A stretch of DNA of 64,000 nt from Aspidapion aeneum (Eukaryota; Arthropoda; Insecta; Coleoptera; Brentidae). The number at the start of each line of letters is the position of its first letter. Position 1 is the stretch's first letter. Below the pieces are notes generated by a model. The model made no database searches and was not told the origin of the DNA. It saw only the letters and a list, made by a program, of their open reading frames with translations. The DNA is taken from assembly GCA_963576565.1 (NCBI GenBank), contig OY755038.1, positions 14,702,087 through 14,766,086 of the forward strand, given 5' to 3'. Shown one piece after another: positions 47,101-59,100 of the stretch. The position numbers and the translations under genes are program-made.

Positions 47101-50100
47101 ACAAAATTTTTTAAAATTTTTATTATTTTGTGATAATACTAGCATGAAACCAATCAAAATAGTACAAAAAAAATTCAGGTCCGTATTTAATTTTTTTATG
47201 ATAAATACCATATCTCAAAAACTAAACAATATTTTAAAAAGTTGACAACGTCATTATTTTCTTCTAAAAAAGTTGCCATGAAAAGGTTTTTACAGAATAA
47301 AAATATCTCGCAAAATAAGCGAGATACAAGGGATTATTGAAAATACAATTTTTTCAAAAACTCCGCGATTTAGCGAAACTACGGGGTATAGCAAAAATCT
47401 GATTACGTCATTTTAAAGGGCTCAAAAAAAGAGCACGGTAAGGTGCAATCAGAAAATCAATATCTTTAATAATAACCGAGTTTCCCATTTAATCCCATCG
47501 AAACTGGGACACGCTGTACACTTAACATTCAAATAACACTGAAGATTCAAGTTTCAAATTTATGATTGAAAAATTCTTCAAACGAGTAGAAGGCATTCTG
47601 GAGCAATATTTGTTTTACTTTGACTTTAAAAGATTTTAATTGTAAATTTCTTATTGTTTGAGGCAAGGCCAACACAAAAATAGAGGCCACGACCCTGAAA
47701 AAATCAGCTGTTCTCCCGGGGCTGATTTTTACATTGGGCCTTATGGGAGGTCAGACGTTTTTTTATGATATTTTCAAAATGGCACTACAGATTTCGGCGA
47801 AATTTCAGTGAAATATTCTCAGATCCCATCCCCATATTCCACCAAACTTTTGTAAGGATGCAAGAAGATTAAAAGGTTAAAATCTTCAAAATTTAGCATT
47901 CCTTATTTTGAATTCAAATTACCCGCCATGTACCGCATGCCAACACAAGACGCTAGCGCTACCAAGTCCACTTTCAATCCCTGGCTTCGCAAGCGCAGAT
48001 CTACCATTATTATTTACCTCATGTCTTAGAATAGATGCATACAGGGTGATTTTCACTTGAATGATTCTAACCACATGAAAATAGAAAGTTTCAAAAACCT
48101 AACCTAACAAAACCTAATCAAATCTAACCGAACCGAAGGAAACTGAACCAATAATTTTTTTCAAAAAAAAAACTTTCCTGACTTCCTGCCCGGGATCCTA
48201 GAGGATGTGAATCCGAACCGAACCAAACCGAACCTAACTAAACTGAACCAAACCTAACCTAACCAAACTAAACTACAACACGTACTGCTAATTAGGTTTA
48301 GTTGGGTAGGGTTAGGTTTGGATAGGTTCGGTTCGGTACGGTCCGGTTCGGATTCACATCCTCTAGCATCCCAGGAAAGTTTTTTTTGAAAAAAAATATT
48401 GGTTTAGTTTGCTTTGGTTCGGTTCGGTTAGATCTGATTAGGTTTCGTTAGGTTAGGTTTTTGAAACTTTCTATTTTCATGTGGTTAGAATCATTCAAGT
48501 GAAAATCACCCTGTACATCGATTCTAATATATGAGGTAAATAATATTGGTAGATCTACGCATGCGAAGCCAGGGATTGGAAGTGGACTTGGTAGCGCTAG
48601 CGTCTTGTCATGCACAACTGTTATATTTGACATGTATTTGACTTTGTCATCTGTGTTTGTCACATTCGCTTCTGTTTTAAATTTAATTTTAGTGTGAACT
48701 TATGAAGCGGCTCTAAAAAAATAAGGATTACTATACATTTAAAAAAAAATTGTTCTTCAAGAATATAGTAACAACAATCTTAAAACCGGCTTTATTTTTT
48801 TAAAAATCAAATATTCTTGAACCGTCATTCCAACTTCAATATTTTAAAGACAATCAGCTGTGTCGTGACGCAACCATCAAAAAAAAAATTAGCCCCGGAT
48901 GTGACGTCAACAAAGTGGAGGATCGTGGCCCGTCCGTTTTGATAGCCCTGTTTGAGGAAGCACATTTAGAAAACGGACACACCAGTACTTTGTTGAATTT
49001 TGGCATCTTTTTAATCTCTTACATTATTTTTACCTCGCGTATTATAATTATGAGTATTGATGTGTGTTTCATATAAGTTCAAATTAGACTTCATATAGCA
49101 AAGAACCTTATTAAAGGAAAATTTACCTGTGACTTTCCTGAACCTAAGTGCAAGCTTCTTTTTGGCAGAACTAGAGGGCGTCCTTGTTTTAACTCGAGGA
49201 CTTTTCTTTGGTGTTTTCTTAGGGCTTTTTCGATGATTCAGAAGCTCCATTTTCCTATAGCAAAAAAATATAACACAGTTATTAAACATAAAAGCAAAAG
49301 GCGGACGGACCCTCGAGAGCGAAGGAAAAAGAACATCTATAGAGTACACAGAAATAAATAAAACTAAAATAAAAATGTTAAAAGAAAATAAAAGAGCCAA
49401 GAAATTAAAGTTGAGAGAGTTATAGAAAATAACAGAAATATGAAATGTCTAAGGCCGACTCTAGGTAGATATGAAATAACTAAAATAAAGGATATTAACG
49501 GCATAGAAACTAACGTTAAAGAGGATATCATAAATATCACACAACTATTTTATACAGAATTATATCCGCAGCCAACGATAAAGACCGGCCATGGCGCGTT
49601 ATAAGCAAGTCGGCGGTCACGTGATCTTAGGAGTCCCAGGATTCTTATTGTATTGCTTAATATATTATATGTTTTTACACAATTTAAATAAATTAACAAA
49701 AAATTTTGTTCTTTTATAGGCAAAAATTAAAAAAAATATTTTGCTGATATATGTGTTTATTATGGATAAAAGAACTGAATCTATAAAATAAAAAATTATA
49801 CAAAATTTGCACTCTAATATCTTCAGGTACATATATTAGGTACATAATATCGTTAGTAACTTCAAATCTATACAAGTCTTTCAAAATTGGACATATCAAA
49901 CCTAAGCTTTTAGTTTTTTAATTTTTCTTTGACTGTCATCATCTTTGAGTTCTTATTCAAAGATTTATTAGCAGACACTAAATCATTGTGCTTTTTAATA
50001 AAATTATTTTAAAAAACTTTACATGCCCTTAAACTAATTTTTTCAAGCTTTGACAATAGTTTTTCTCCACAAAAACACTCGCTAGAGTTATCTGAAGAAA

Positions 50101-53100
50101 AATTTTCAATATAAAACATTTCACAATAATTTATTAAAAAGAAACAAGTGATTTTGTGAATAAGTGAGATGGTTTTCCCATTCAATGAACTGAATGTAGT
50201 GGTCGTCAATAATTTAATTTTTGGAAAAATTACCCAGCACAAAGTTTAATATTTATTTCAATAAAGTGTAAGTTAACTACCAACTCATGTTCTTTTAAAA
50301 GCTGTTCTTACTTTTTAAATATTTCACACTACCAGAGAGATTACTATCTGTTAACAATATTTTACAAATCAGTTTTTTAATATTGCGAGGGCGCGGAAGA
50401 CATATTACCTTAGAATTGTAAATTGACGTGTATGCACAGGATAACTGGATAAACAAAGATGAAGCCAACATTAAAGTGTATCCACCATATCTTCGATTCT
50501 CAGGTTACCTTTTCAAGAGACCTAATAGGGCTGTCTAACAAAACATATGATCAAATCCAAGATGTCTTCCATAGGACAAACAAACCGATTTCCCATAAGC
50601 CGTAATGTTAACAAAAACGTAAATTTCACAAAAACGACAAGAGCTTCACTCTCAAAAATTAATCAGTTTTAAGAACGGATCCTTTGTGCATATGGGAAAA
50701 ATGCGTTTTTCTTAAAAATATTAAACTAAAGCGAGAAAATCTGAAATAAATGGGACCATGTTTTCTTAAAAAAGTAGGATATGTTTTTGTTTATTTTATT
50801 TTTTTTATTTTAATTTTTCTAGATTTTTTACTTATTTTGAATTATTACATGGGCGCACCAAGGGGACGGGGGGCGGGGGGCTAGGGGCCCGGCCCCCCAA
50901 ACCACATATTTGTTTAGATATTTTCCATATATTTCAAGAATAAACAGAAAAAATAGCATAAAGTACAACATCATGGGACCTCTGGGGGCCCCTCAAAGGT
51001 TTCGGGTCCCCCCAAGACATATTTCTGGGTGCACCACTGATTATTATGTCAAGTTTTTTTGCTGTTGTGAATTGTGGCAGCGGAGGAAGTAATGATAATG
51101 TTAGTTTTCATTGAATTTGAAGTTTTTTGACCAAAGAATCAATGAACTATCAGCCCAAGGTAGGAGGAAGTGGATAAGTAGTTCTATTCAAAAAGCCCAC
51201 TTCAAGGCTCACTTAACAGAGACGAAATTGAAATAGACTAAACTTTTCTCATCAGATTCAGGTTTTCTATTAGGATCTTTTGTTGTACTTGACTAAACCT
51301 TTTGCTAAGTAATAGGCCTTCTATAGCGTTAAACTGTGAAAAATATTTCACTATGATTTTTCGGTTTAGACAAAGTTTAATTATGTTAAGCCTCCAGTAG
51401 TGACATGAAAAAGAGGCACAACTTATAGGTAGGTCAGTCCAACAGAATAATATACACATATGAGTTCCAACCGAGGTTGTCCAAGCAAACTTCTAATAAG
51501 TACTTTACAAAATATGTTTATTTAAAAAAATATAATAATATAAGTAAACATAATATAAAAAAAAAACTTGCAAAATTAAAATACAGTTTTTCCTTGTCAT
51601 TGGCCTCACACACTGTACATCACCATATGATTTTCCATGAACTATAATACATAGGGCCTAAGTACAGTCAAACCTATGGTTCATCAGCTCACAACAGTAC
51701 TGTTAAAATTTTACAACAGTACAATATTCGCTGTTGTATTACTACTATTACTTTTATTACTGTTTTTTTGTAACAATATTTGCTCAATTATGTATCTAAA
51801 AGTTTATGCAAATAAATATATACTCTACTCTACAATTGGGCGTAACAGCATATGACTCATTAGGACCCACATTTTCTTGAGAGAAATTGAAAAAAAAATC
51901 TGAGAGAACTTATTTGTTTTTCTTGTGGTCATCAAAGTCAACAAAGATGACTTTTTTTTCCATCTATTTTTTGATGCCATAAAAATTTTTTTTGCTAATA
52001 AGCTCAGAACAGTACCATAGAAATTTCACAACAGGACTCATAGTAGGTCCAGTCAGATGCTATACAAATTTTACGGTGTACAAGTTTCAGGTGTCAAAAA
52101 GCATGGAAATAAAGGAAAATTTGCACCAAAATAGTTTAAGAAAAAAAGAGGTTTGAGTTAGGGAGATTGTCAAATTCACCAGTTTATTCTAAACTGTTTT
52201 GAGGTCTATAAAATAAATATTTATTAAAGAAAAAGAAACTTTGATGATACAGGACTCCACTGGACACTATACAGGATGCTACACTACCAAGAGTATATTT
52301 AAGAGTTCTGTAGGATGGTGTACAAATTTGGTTCAGCTCATTACCCACACTTTAACCTCATATTGTTTTCCTTTTCTTTCTTCTCTAGACCCTTTTTTCA
52401 ACCATAATTTTTTTAATTTTTCAACCGTTTTGAAACAATAATCCATTCAGGAGAGACCCAGTCAGGATCATTGCTGTATTCTAGTTTTGAAAGTTGCTTG
52501 CCTAGAATAGTAAAAAAATCATAGTGAAGTATTTCTTACAGTTTAACACAATTCTATGTTACACTTCTGCAAAAGATCCACTCGAGCACAAAAAAAGATC
52601 CCAATAGAAAATGTTGCCAAAATGGCAGTTACATATTTATCCAAAACAAACCTGACAAAAAACTTTCGAATATTTCAATTTATCCTCTGTTAAGTCAGGT
52701 AATAGAGCACTTATCCACGTTCTTTTCCCTTCTTTGAGCTGATACCTAGTTCATTTAAATCAAGATGATTTTTTAAGGTCAAAATACTTGGCATTCCATC
52801 AAAATTAACATTATCAAGATCTCCCCAGCTGCCACAATTCATAACAGCACAGAAACTAATAATAATTATTCAAACTGAGTAAAAAACTGGAAAAAAAGTT
52901 TTAAAAAACAAAAGTAAATAAAAACATAACCTGACTTTTTGAACAAAACATGGTCCTTTTTATTTGAGATTTACTGGCTTTAATTGATTTTTTTTAAGAA
53001 AAACGCATTTTTCCCATGTGTACAAAGGATCAATACTTAAAACAGCATCTTTGTTGTAAATTAAATCGTTTCACTTTTTTTGAAAATTACGTTTTTGTTA

Positions 53101-56100
53101 ACATTGCCGCTTATGGGAAAATGCTTTGTTTGTCCTATGGCAACCATCTTGGATCGAAAAACAGCTGATCGTGACAGTTCGTTAGACAAGCTAATTGTTC
53201 AATAAGAAATGACAACTGAACACATTTTTCACTCTCACTATCGAAAATGTCACTAAGGATGTCTATTACTTGATCAATCTTATCCAAGATCTTATCTTTT
53301 ACCACTTCTTTCCCGTTTGCAACATATTAGGTTTCAGTTTTATAGTTGGACCAACAAGGAACAACACTACACACTACACGTTCGCGGCATTGTTTATCTT
53401 ATAGGTATTTTCTTTATAATTTACTCATTAGCCATTAATTATTTTAACGCAGCCCACTACAGTCTTTTTCTTTGATAAAATTCATATAAAATTCGTGCCC
53501 GAATTAAAAAAAATCGACGTAAACAAACATACAAAAACTGAACACACACATGTTTTATAATGACAGCGGGCCATGAGACGTTTTTTTTGTGGGACTCCTA
53601 CGGTCACGTGATATTTCCGCGCCCGGGCCGGTCTTTCTCGTGGGCTGCGAATTATACCAAACAAAAAGGGAACCATCACGAGAGACCATGAAGAAGCTCC
53701 AAACAAAAATAAAGAACATAAACTCAGAGCTCTAACCTGAAATAAGCAAAGAAAATAAAAAATAACAAATCACCTGGAAAAGACGGAGTAACGACAGAAA
53801 TCCTCAACACACTGGTAAAGCTGTAGTTAATACCCTCCATATTCTCCTGAATAAAATACTAAAAGAAAAAATAATCCCAAACAACTGGAAAGAATCCATT
53901 ACCCTTATTCTAAACAAGGAAGGCGATAGAGCAGACCTAAAAAACTATCGATCTATAACACTCCTCAATGTAATTTATAAGCTTTTCACGAAAAGATTAA
54001 CAGATAGACTAACAACAAAATTTGACGGATATTAATCAAAGGAACAAGCAGGCTTTAGAAAAGGTTTCAGTACAGTTGACCACTTATTAACCATGAAAAT
54101 CCTAATAGAAAGAGCCAACGAACATAACATTCCACTATATATTGCGTTTATAGATTTCGAAAAAGCTTTTGATAGCATTGAGTACTGGGCAGTAAAAGTA
54201 TGTTTAATTAATAGCCGAATAGATCAAAGATATACAGAGTTAATAGTCAATATATATAGCGAAGCAACATCAATCAAAATCCACGAAGGAACCAAGTCAA
54301 TCCGCATAAGAAGAGGTGTCAGCAAGGTGACACATCACCTAAATTATTTAACCAGGCCCTAGAAGATGTTTTTAAAAGCTTAGATTGGGAAGAAATAGGC
54401 ATCAAAGTAAACAGACAATTCGTGAATCACCTAAGATATGCTGACGATATCGCCTTAACAACAGACAAGAAAGAAGAACTGATAAAAACGCTGGAACTAA
54501 AACTAAACTAAAATCATTACGGTCAGAATAAACCAAAAGAAAATGGAACAAGTAGAGGAATATAGATACCTGGGACAAATTATTAAACTAGAAAAAGAAA
54601 ACCAAACAACTGGTATCAAGAGACGAGTAAGATTGGCCTGGGCAGCATTCGGTAAATTAAGCTACATTTTAAGAAATAAAAAATATCCTCAGTACCTCAA
54701 AACGAAAGTGTATAACCAATGTATCCTTCCTGTACTTACCTATAGATCCCAGACCTGGACACTTACAAAATCAAACATGGATAAGGTAACAAAAGCCCAA
54801 AGACCAATGGAAAGACAAATGTTACATGTAAAGATAAAAAATAAACAAAGGAATGAATGGATAAGAAATAAAACAAAAGTAAGGGATGTCAGAGGAGAAG
54901 TAGCAAAATTAAAATGGAAGTTTGCCGGTCATAATATCAGACAGAAAGACGATCGATGGAACAAATGTATTGTAAACTGGAGACCTTGGGAAAATAAAAG
55001 AAAAAGGGGAAAACCCCAAATGAGATGAGCGGACGATTTGAAGAAACACGCGGGAACTAGATGGATGAACACGGCGACAGACAGATAGATAGAAAAGAAA
55101 ACTTCAACACTAAATTACAAGTTATATTTTCAAACCACAAGGTTAAACAAAAATCCTCGAAGGATTTCCAAACGTTTTAATTTGTTCGGACTCCAAATAT
55201 TTTAAAATGCTTAATGATATATCCCTTCAACTAACGTTTTTGATAAAAGAGGCAACAAGAATTTTTACAAATAGGAATAATGTTACTAGTGTCTCTGGTC
55301 TTGATTATGTGATTACATCAAACCCAACATATTTTACTTGTAAAAATTTTCAGGCAGGTTTTTCCAATCACCATTGCCAGCTAATTTAATGTAATAACCA
55401 AAATACAGCTCAACCCGAAAAACAAACGTCGTTGACTACACCTGAGTGTCACAGATTGATAAACGACAACTCAATTAACAAGCTTAATTTTTGGTTTGAG
55501 AAGTCAGAAATTTAGTTTACAGAAAGCGACATAGAAAAAAACTTTAAGCTGTTTTTTAGTACATTTGATTGGTGTTTTCAGTTGAGCTGTCCACTTAAAA
55601 ATAGTAAAACAAAAAACAAACAAAAAATTAAATTTTCTAGAGAACTTTTGGCAGAGATGAAAATCCTAAAAAACTGGAAGGGCGAAAAAATATCGAAACA
55701 GAAAATATCGAAAAACAAAATATCGAATTAAAATATCGAAAGTACATAATATCGAAACTACAAAATATCGAAACTACAAAATATCGAAACTACAAAATAT
55801 CGAATAACAAAATATCGAAAATACAAAATATCGAAAACACAAAATATCGAATAACAAAATATCTAAAATACTAAATATCGAAAATACAAAATATCGAAAC
55901 AACAAAATATTGAAACAACAAAATATCGAAAATACAAAATATCGAAAACACAAAATATTGAAAACACAAAATATCGAAAACACAAAATATCGAAAATACA
56001 ATATATCGAAACAACAAAATATCGAAAATCAAAAACAGAAAATTTCGGAACCTACACCTAACCTGACCCTGACCTAATCTAACTTAACCTAATCTGATAT

Positions 56101-59100
56101 AACAAAAACCTAACCTAACAAAACCTAGTCAAATCTAACCGAACCGAATCAAACCGAACCAAAGCAAACTGAACCAACAATTTTTTTGAAAAAAAAACTT
56201 TCCTGACTTCTTTCCCGGGATCCTAGAAGGTGTGAATTAGAACCGAACCGAACCAAACCGAACCTATCCAAACCTTTCGGTTCGGTTCGGATTCACACCC
56301 TCTAGGATCCCGGGAAAGAAGTAAGGAGAGGTTTTTTTTTTTAATTGTTGGTTCAGTTTGCTTTGGTTCGATTTGTTTTGGCTAGATTTGATTAGGTTTT
56401 GTCAGGTTAGATTTTTGAAATTTTCTATTTTTATGAGGTTAGGTCAGATTAGGTTTAGTTAGATTAGGTTAGGTTACGTCAAAGTCGGGTTAGGTTAAGG
56501 TTTCGAAATTTTCTATTTTTGATTATCGATATTTGTTAATTTCGATATTTTGTATGTTCGATATTTTGTGATTCGATATTTTGTATTTTCGATATTTTGT
56601 ATTTTCGATAATTTGTAGTTTCGATATTTTGTATTTTCGATATTTTGTATTTCCGATATTTTGTGATTCGATATTTTGTAGTTTCGATATTTTGTAGTTT
56701 CGATATTTTGTGGTTTCGATATTTTGTAGTTTCGATATTTTGTAATTCGATAAAATGTAGTTTGGATATTTTGTGGTTTCGATATTTTGTAGTTTCGATA
56801 TTTTGTATGTTTTCGATATTTTGTGTTTTCGATATTTTGTGTTTCGATATTTTTTCGCCCTTCCTAAAAAACTTACATTGGCTACAAAAACGCACCGGTA
56901 ATGTTGAACTAAAAACAAATAAGACATTAAAAAAAGAAATAGACCATAAAATCAGGAATGAAAAAGAAAAGTATTACGGTAACAAAATTAATAATTCTAA
57001 AAATAAAACCAAGACATGGAAAAGTATTAATAACCTTACTGGAAAAACCTCGGCTCAAAATTTTACGAAAAAACCTATTAATCACATTTGCGAAAATAAT
57101 ACCATTTTAACTAACCCAACGGACATCGCTAACAGCTTTAGTAACTTTTTATCAACTGTTGCTACCAACAAACTAAATTCGCACTTTCAGGGTGAGTTAT
57201 CAAACAACTGCACCACAACCAAAAAAAGCTTTGAATCTTTTTATTTTACAGAAGTAACAACCCGAGACGTAAAAAAAGCATTCAAAAAATCAACCGGACC
57301 TGACGGCATACCTATAACTCTTATTAAAAAATGCTCCTTAAAAAAATAAATATTCTATTCCAAACAGAACAGAAAAAGATCAATACTTAATAGCTACATT
57401 AATATACAATACATATAAATGTCTGTTAGTCTGTCCCTACGATATAGCTCCCAAATCGCTGCGCGCTGGGCTGATTTTTATGTGTATCTCCGTATTTGTA
57501 TCACTATGTATGTACCTTGCATCCACAAGAATCTGCCTAGCTCTGGATCCGGCTAACGAAGATCCACCGGCCTGAAGATTGGCACTGGAAAATGTTATTC
57601 TTCTTCTCGCCAGATGGCTCAGCCGACGACCTGGTGACTTAGCGCCGAACTTTGATTTTGTCGCCTTTCTTTTAGATGGACTGCCTAAATGTTATATTAA
57701 ATTTAACAAAGGTGGGCATCTAACCATCAAAAATCTTGAATGTTAATAACACCTAACGGATTATTATTTTGAGAATTTGCTCCATTTAGTTTGTTTTTAA
57801 TTTTTAATTTTAAAATTAAAAACTAAATGTACCAAACTCTCAAAATAATAATCCGTTAGGTGTTATTAACATTCCATATGTTCAAGGGATTTCAGAAAAC
57901 ATAAGACGAATAGCTAAACACTATAATATAAAAACAGTATTTTCTTCGGGAAATACGATAAGAAGTTTTGTAACTAAAACAAAACCTGACAATCCCTCAA
58001 ATAATAAGGAATGTATTTACCAAATCCCGTGTGAGTGTGGTAAATCATATGTAGGTGAAACGAAACGCCCTCTTTAGGTTAGAGTAAATGAACATCTAAA
58101 AAGTACCCAATTAGGGGATATTGGATATCCGGTTTAGCAGATCATGCATGGTCAAATGATCACAGGATTCAGTGGTCAGAAGCTAAAGTTTTACATAAGG
58201 AGTCGCATTGGCGAAAACGAAAGTTTATTGAAGCTGCATTTATAATGCAGAATAAAGAAGTTTTCAGTCAACCAAGCACGGACATACCAAACATATGGAA
58301 ACCACTCCTTAAGGAAAACAGGCGTCTTAGGATTAAAAAAGGGGGCGCGCCGTCACACCTGACTGCACACCAAGTAGTATAAGTAGTAGCCTAAAGACTA
58401 GATTGTTTAGTTTACACTTGATAACGGTTAGAGATACTTACTAACCGAAACGTCGTGTTTTAAAATAAATAAAGACAATGGAAGTCCGAAATTTTATTTC
58501 AACGATGTCTTGCTATAACGAATTGAAAACCGATGCAAACATTTGACCTCATTATGAGAGAAGTGTTCCAGTCTACTAGTTAACTTTGTTTCATAGAATT
58601 AATTAAACAAAGAGAGAAATATGATTAGTATACCTGCATGGGGCTGTTCGAACACGGTACAGCTCGACTGAGTCTCGCCTCCGACAAAACGCTTCGCGTA
58701 TTTGTCGCACAAGTTCGCAATTTCTTCTGATATTTTGCTGTGATTGTAGCTAAAAAGAATAATTTTTATTCAGTGCAGTGGTACAATTTGATGACATAAT
58801 TTTTGTCTTAATCTAATGACACTTAAAAAAAGAAAAAAAGATTAAAAACCACCGAAAAGAGATCTGTTTCGAATAATTCACATCTTTGTGTATCTGTACA
58901 GTTTGCCAAATCCGATGTTTTCAGGGCATTTATAGTAGGGTCAAATAGGTTAAACAATTCGTGTTTTGTAAGTTTATCTTTATTAGGTTGACGTCGGTTT
59001 TTACTATGTTGGTGTCTCTTTGAGAGGCGTTCATGGGTTGACTGGTTTTCTGTAAGTATTATTTGTAACTTTATTTAGATTTTAACACTTTTAACAATTT

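Larger units (their letters stand above)
39217..47448. mobile_element. Palindromic element (~1.4 kb) interrupted by a BEL retrotransposon
   Basis: Arms 39217-39650 and about 47010-47448 are ~90% identical inverted repeats beginning TTGCACCTTACCGTGCTC. Removing the BEL insertion (39929-46757) gives about 1403 bases with a unique centre. No clear target duplication outside. The centre encodes a 65-codon frame that the BEL insertion splits. Confidence 0.8.
49567..53649. mobile_element. 4.1-kb long-inverted-repeat element with THAP exons
   Basis: 4,083 bases inserted in the RTE element. Ends CGCAGCCAACGATAAAGACC and the complement CGCAGCCCACGAGAAAGACC, continuing as imperfect inverted repeats through GGTCACGTGAT and GGAGTCCCA. 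Target duplication AATTATATC / AATTATACC (49558-49566, 53650-53658; 8 of 9). Blocks near 50560-51270 recur inverted at about 52660-53160, so the element is largely palindromic and carries a THAP-type exon in both arms. No transposase frame remains. P/Galileo-like or Mutator-like origin is possible; unresolved. Confidence 0.7.
49290..55095 (+). mobile_element. RTE-clade LINE, interrupted by a 4.1-kb element
   Basis: Segment one (49290-49557) reads ENNRNMKCLRPTLGRYEITK and ITQLFYTELY. Segment two (from 53659) continues TKQKGN, then SPGKDGVTTEIL, IPNNWKESITLI, NYRSITLLNVIYKL, AGFRKGFSTVDHLL. The two join exactly at a target duplication. Stops and shifts show it is old relative to the inserted element. 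A second 3' fragment of the same family is at 63243-63835. Confidence 0.85.
57742..58490 (+). mobile_element. Penelope-like element 3' part with 5' hairpin
   Basis: Opens with a ~128-base hairpin (57742-57869; outer GTTAATAACACCTAACGG and complement). Then a degraded frame of the Penelope C-terminus: IIRRIAKHYNIKTVFSSGN, CIYQIPCECGKSYVGETKRP (GIY-YIG-type endonuclease), IQWSEAKVLH, HWRKRKFIEAAFIMQ. The tail has CCGAAACGTCGTGTTTTAAA and AATAAATAAAG. Confidence 0.8.

Noticed and set aside
48110..48310. Functional telomeric repeat
   Set aside because: AACCT/TTAGG strings are degenerate, mixed with AACCG, and confined to the palindromic core of fold-back elements; not a telomere or clean interstitial telomere array.
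55690..56855. CRISPR-like regular repeats
   Set aside because: Units are contiguous without distinct spacers, occur as inverted arms, and the DNA is clearly animal nuclear.
56523..56927. NIETTKYRN/YFRYFVFSIF repeat proteins
   Set aside because: Both strands of the 16-bp minisatellite arms; low-complexity translation of repeat DNA.
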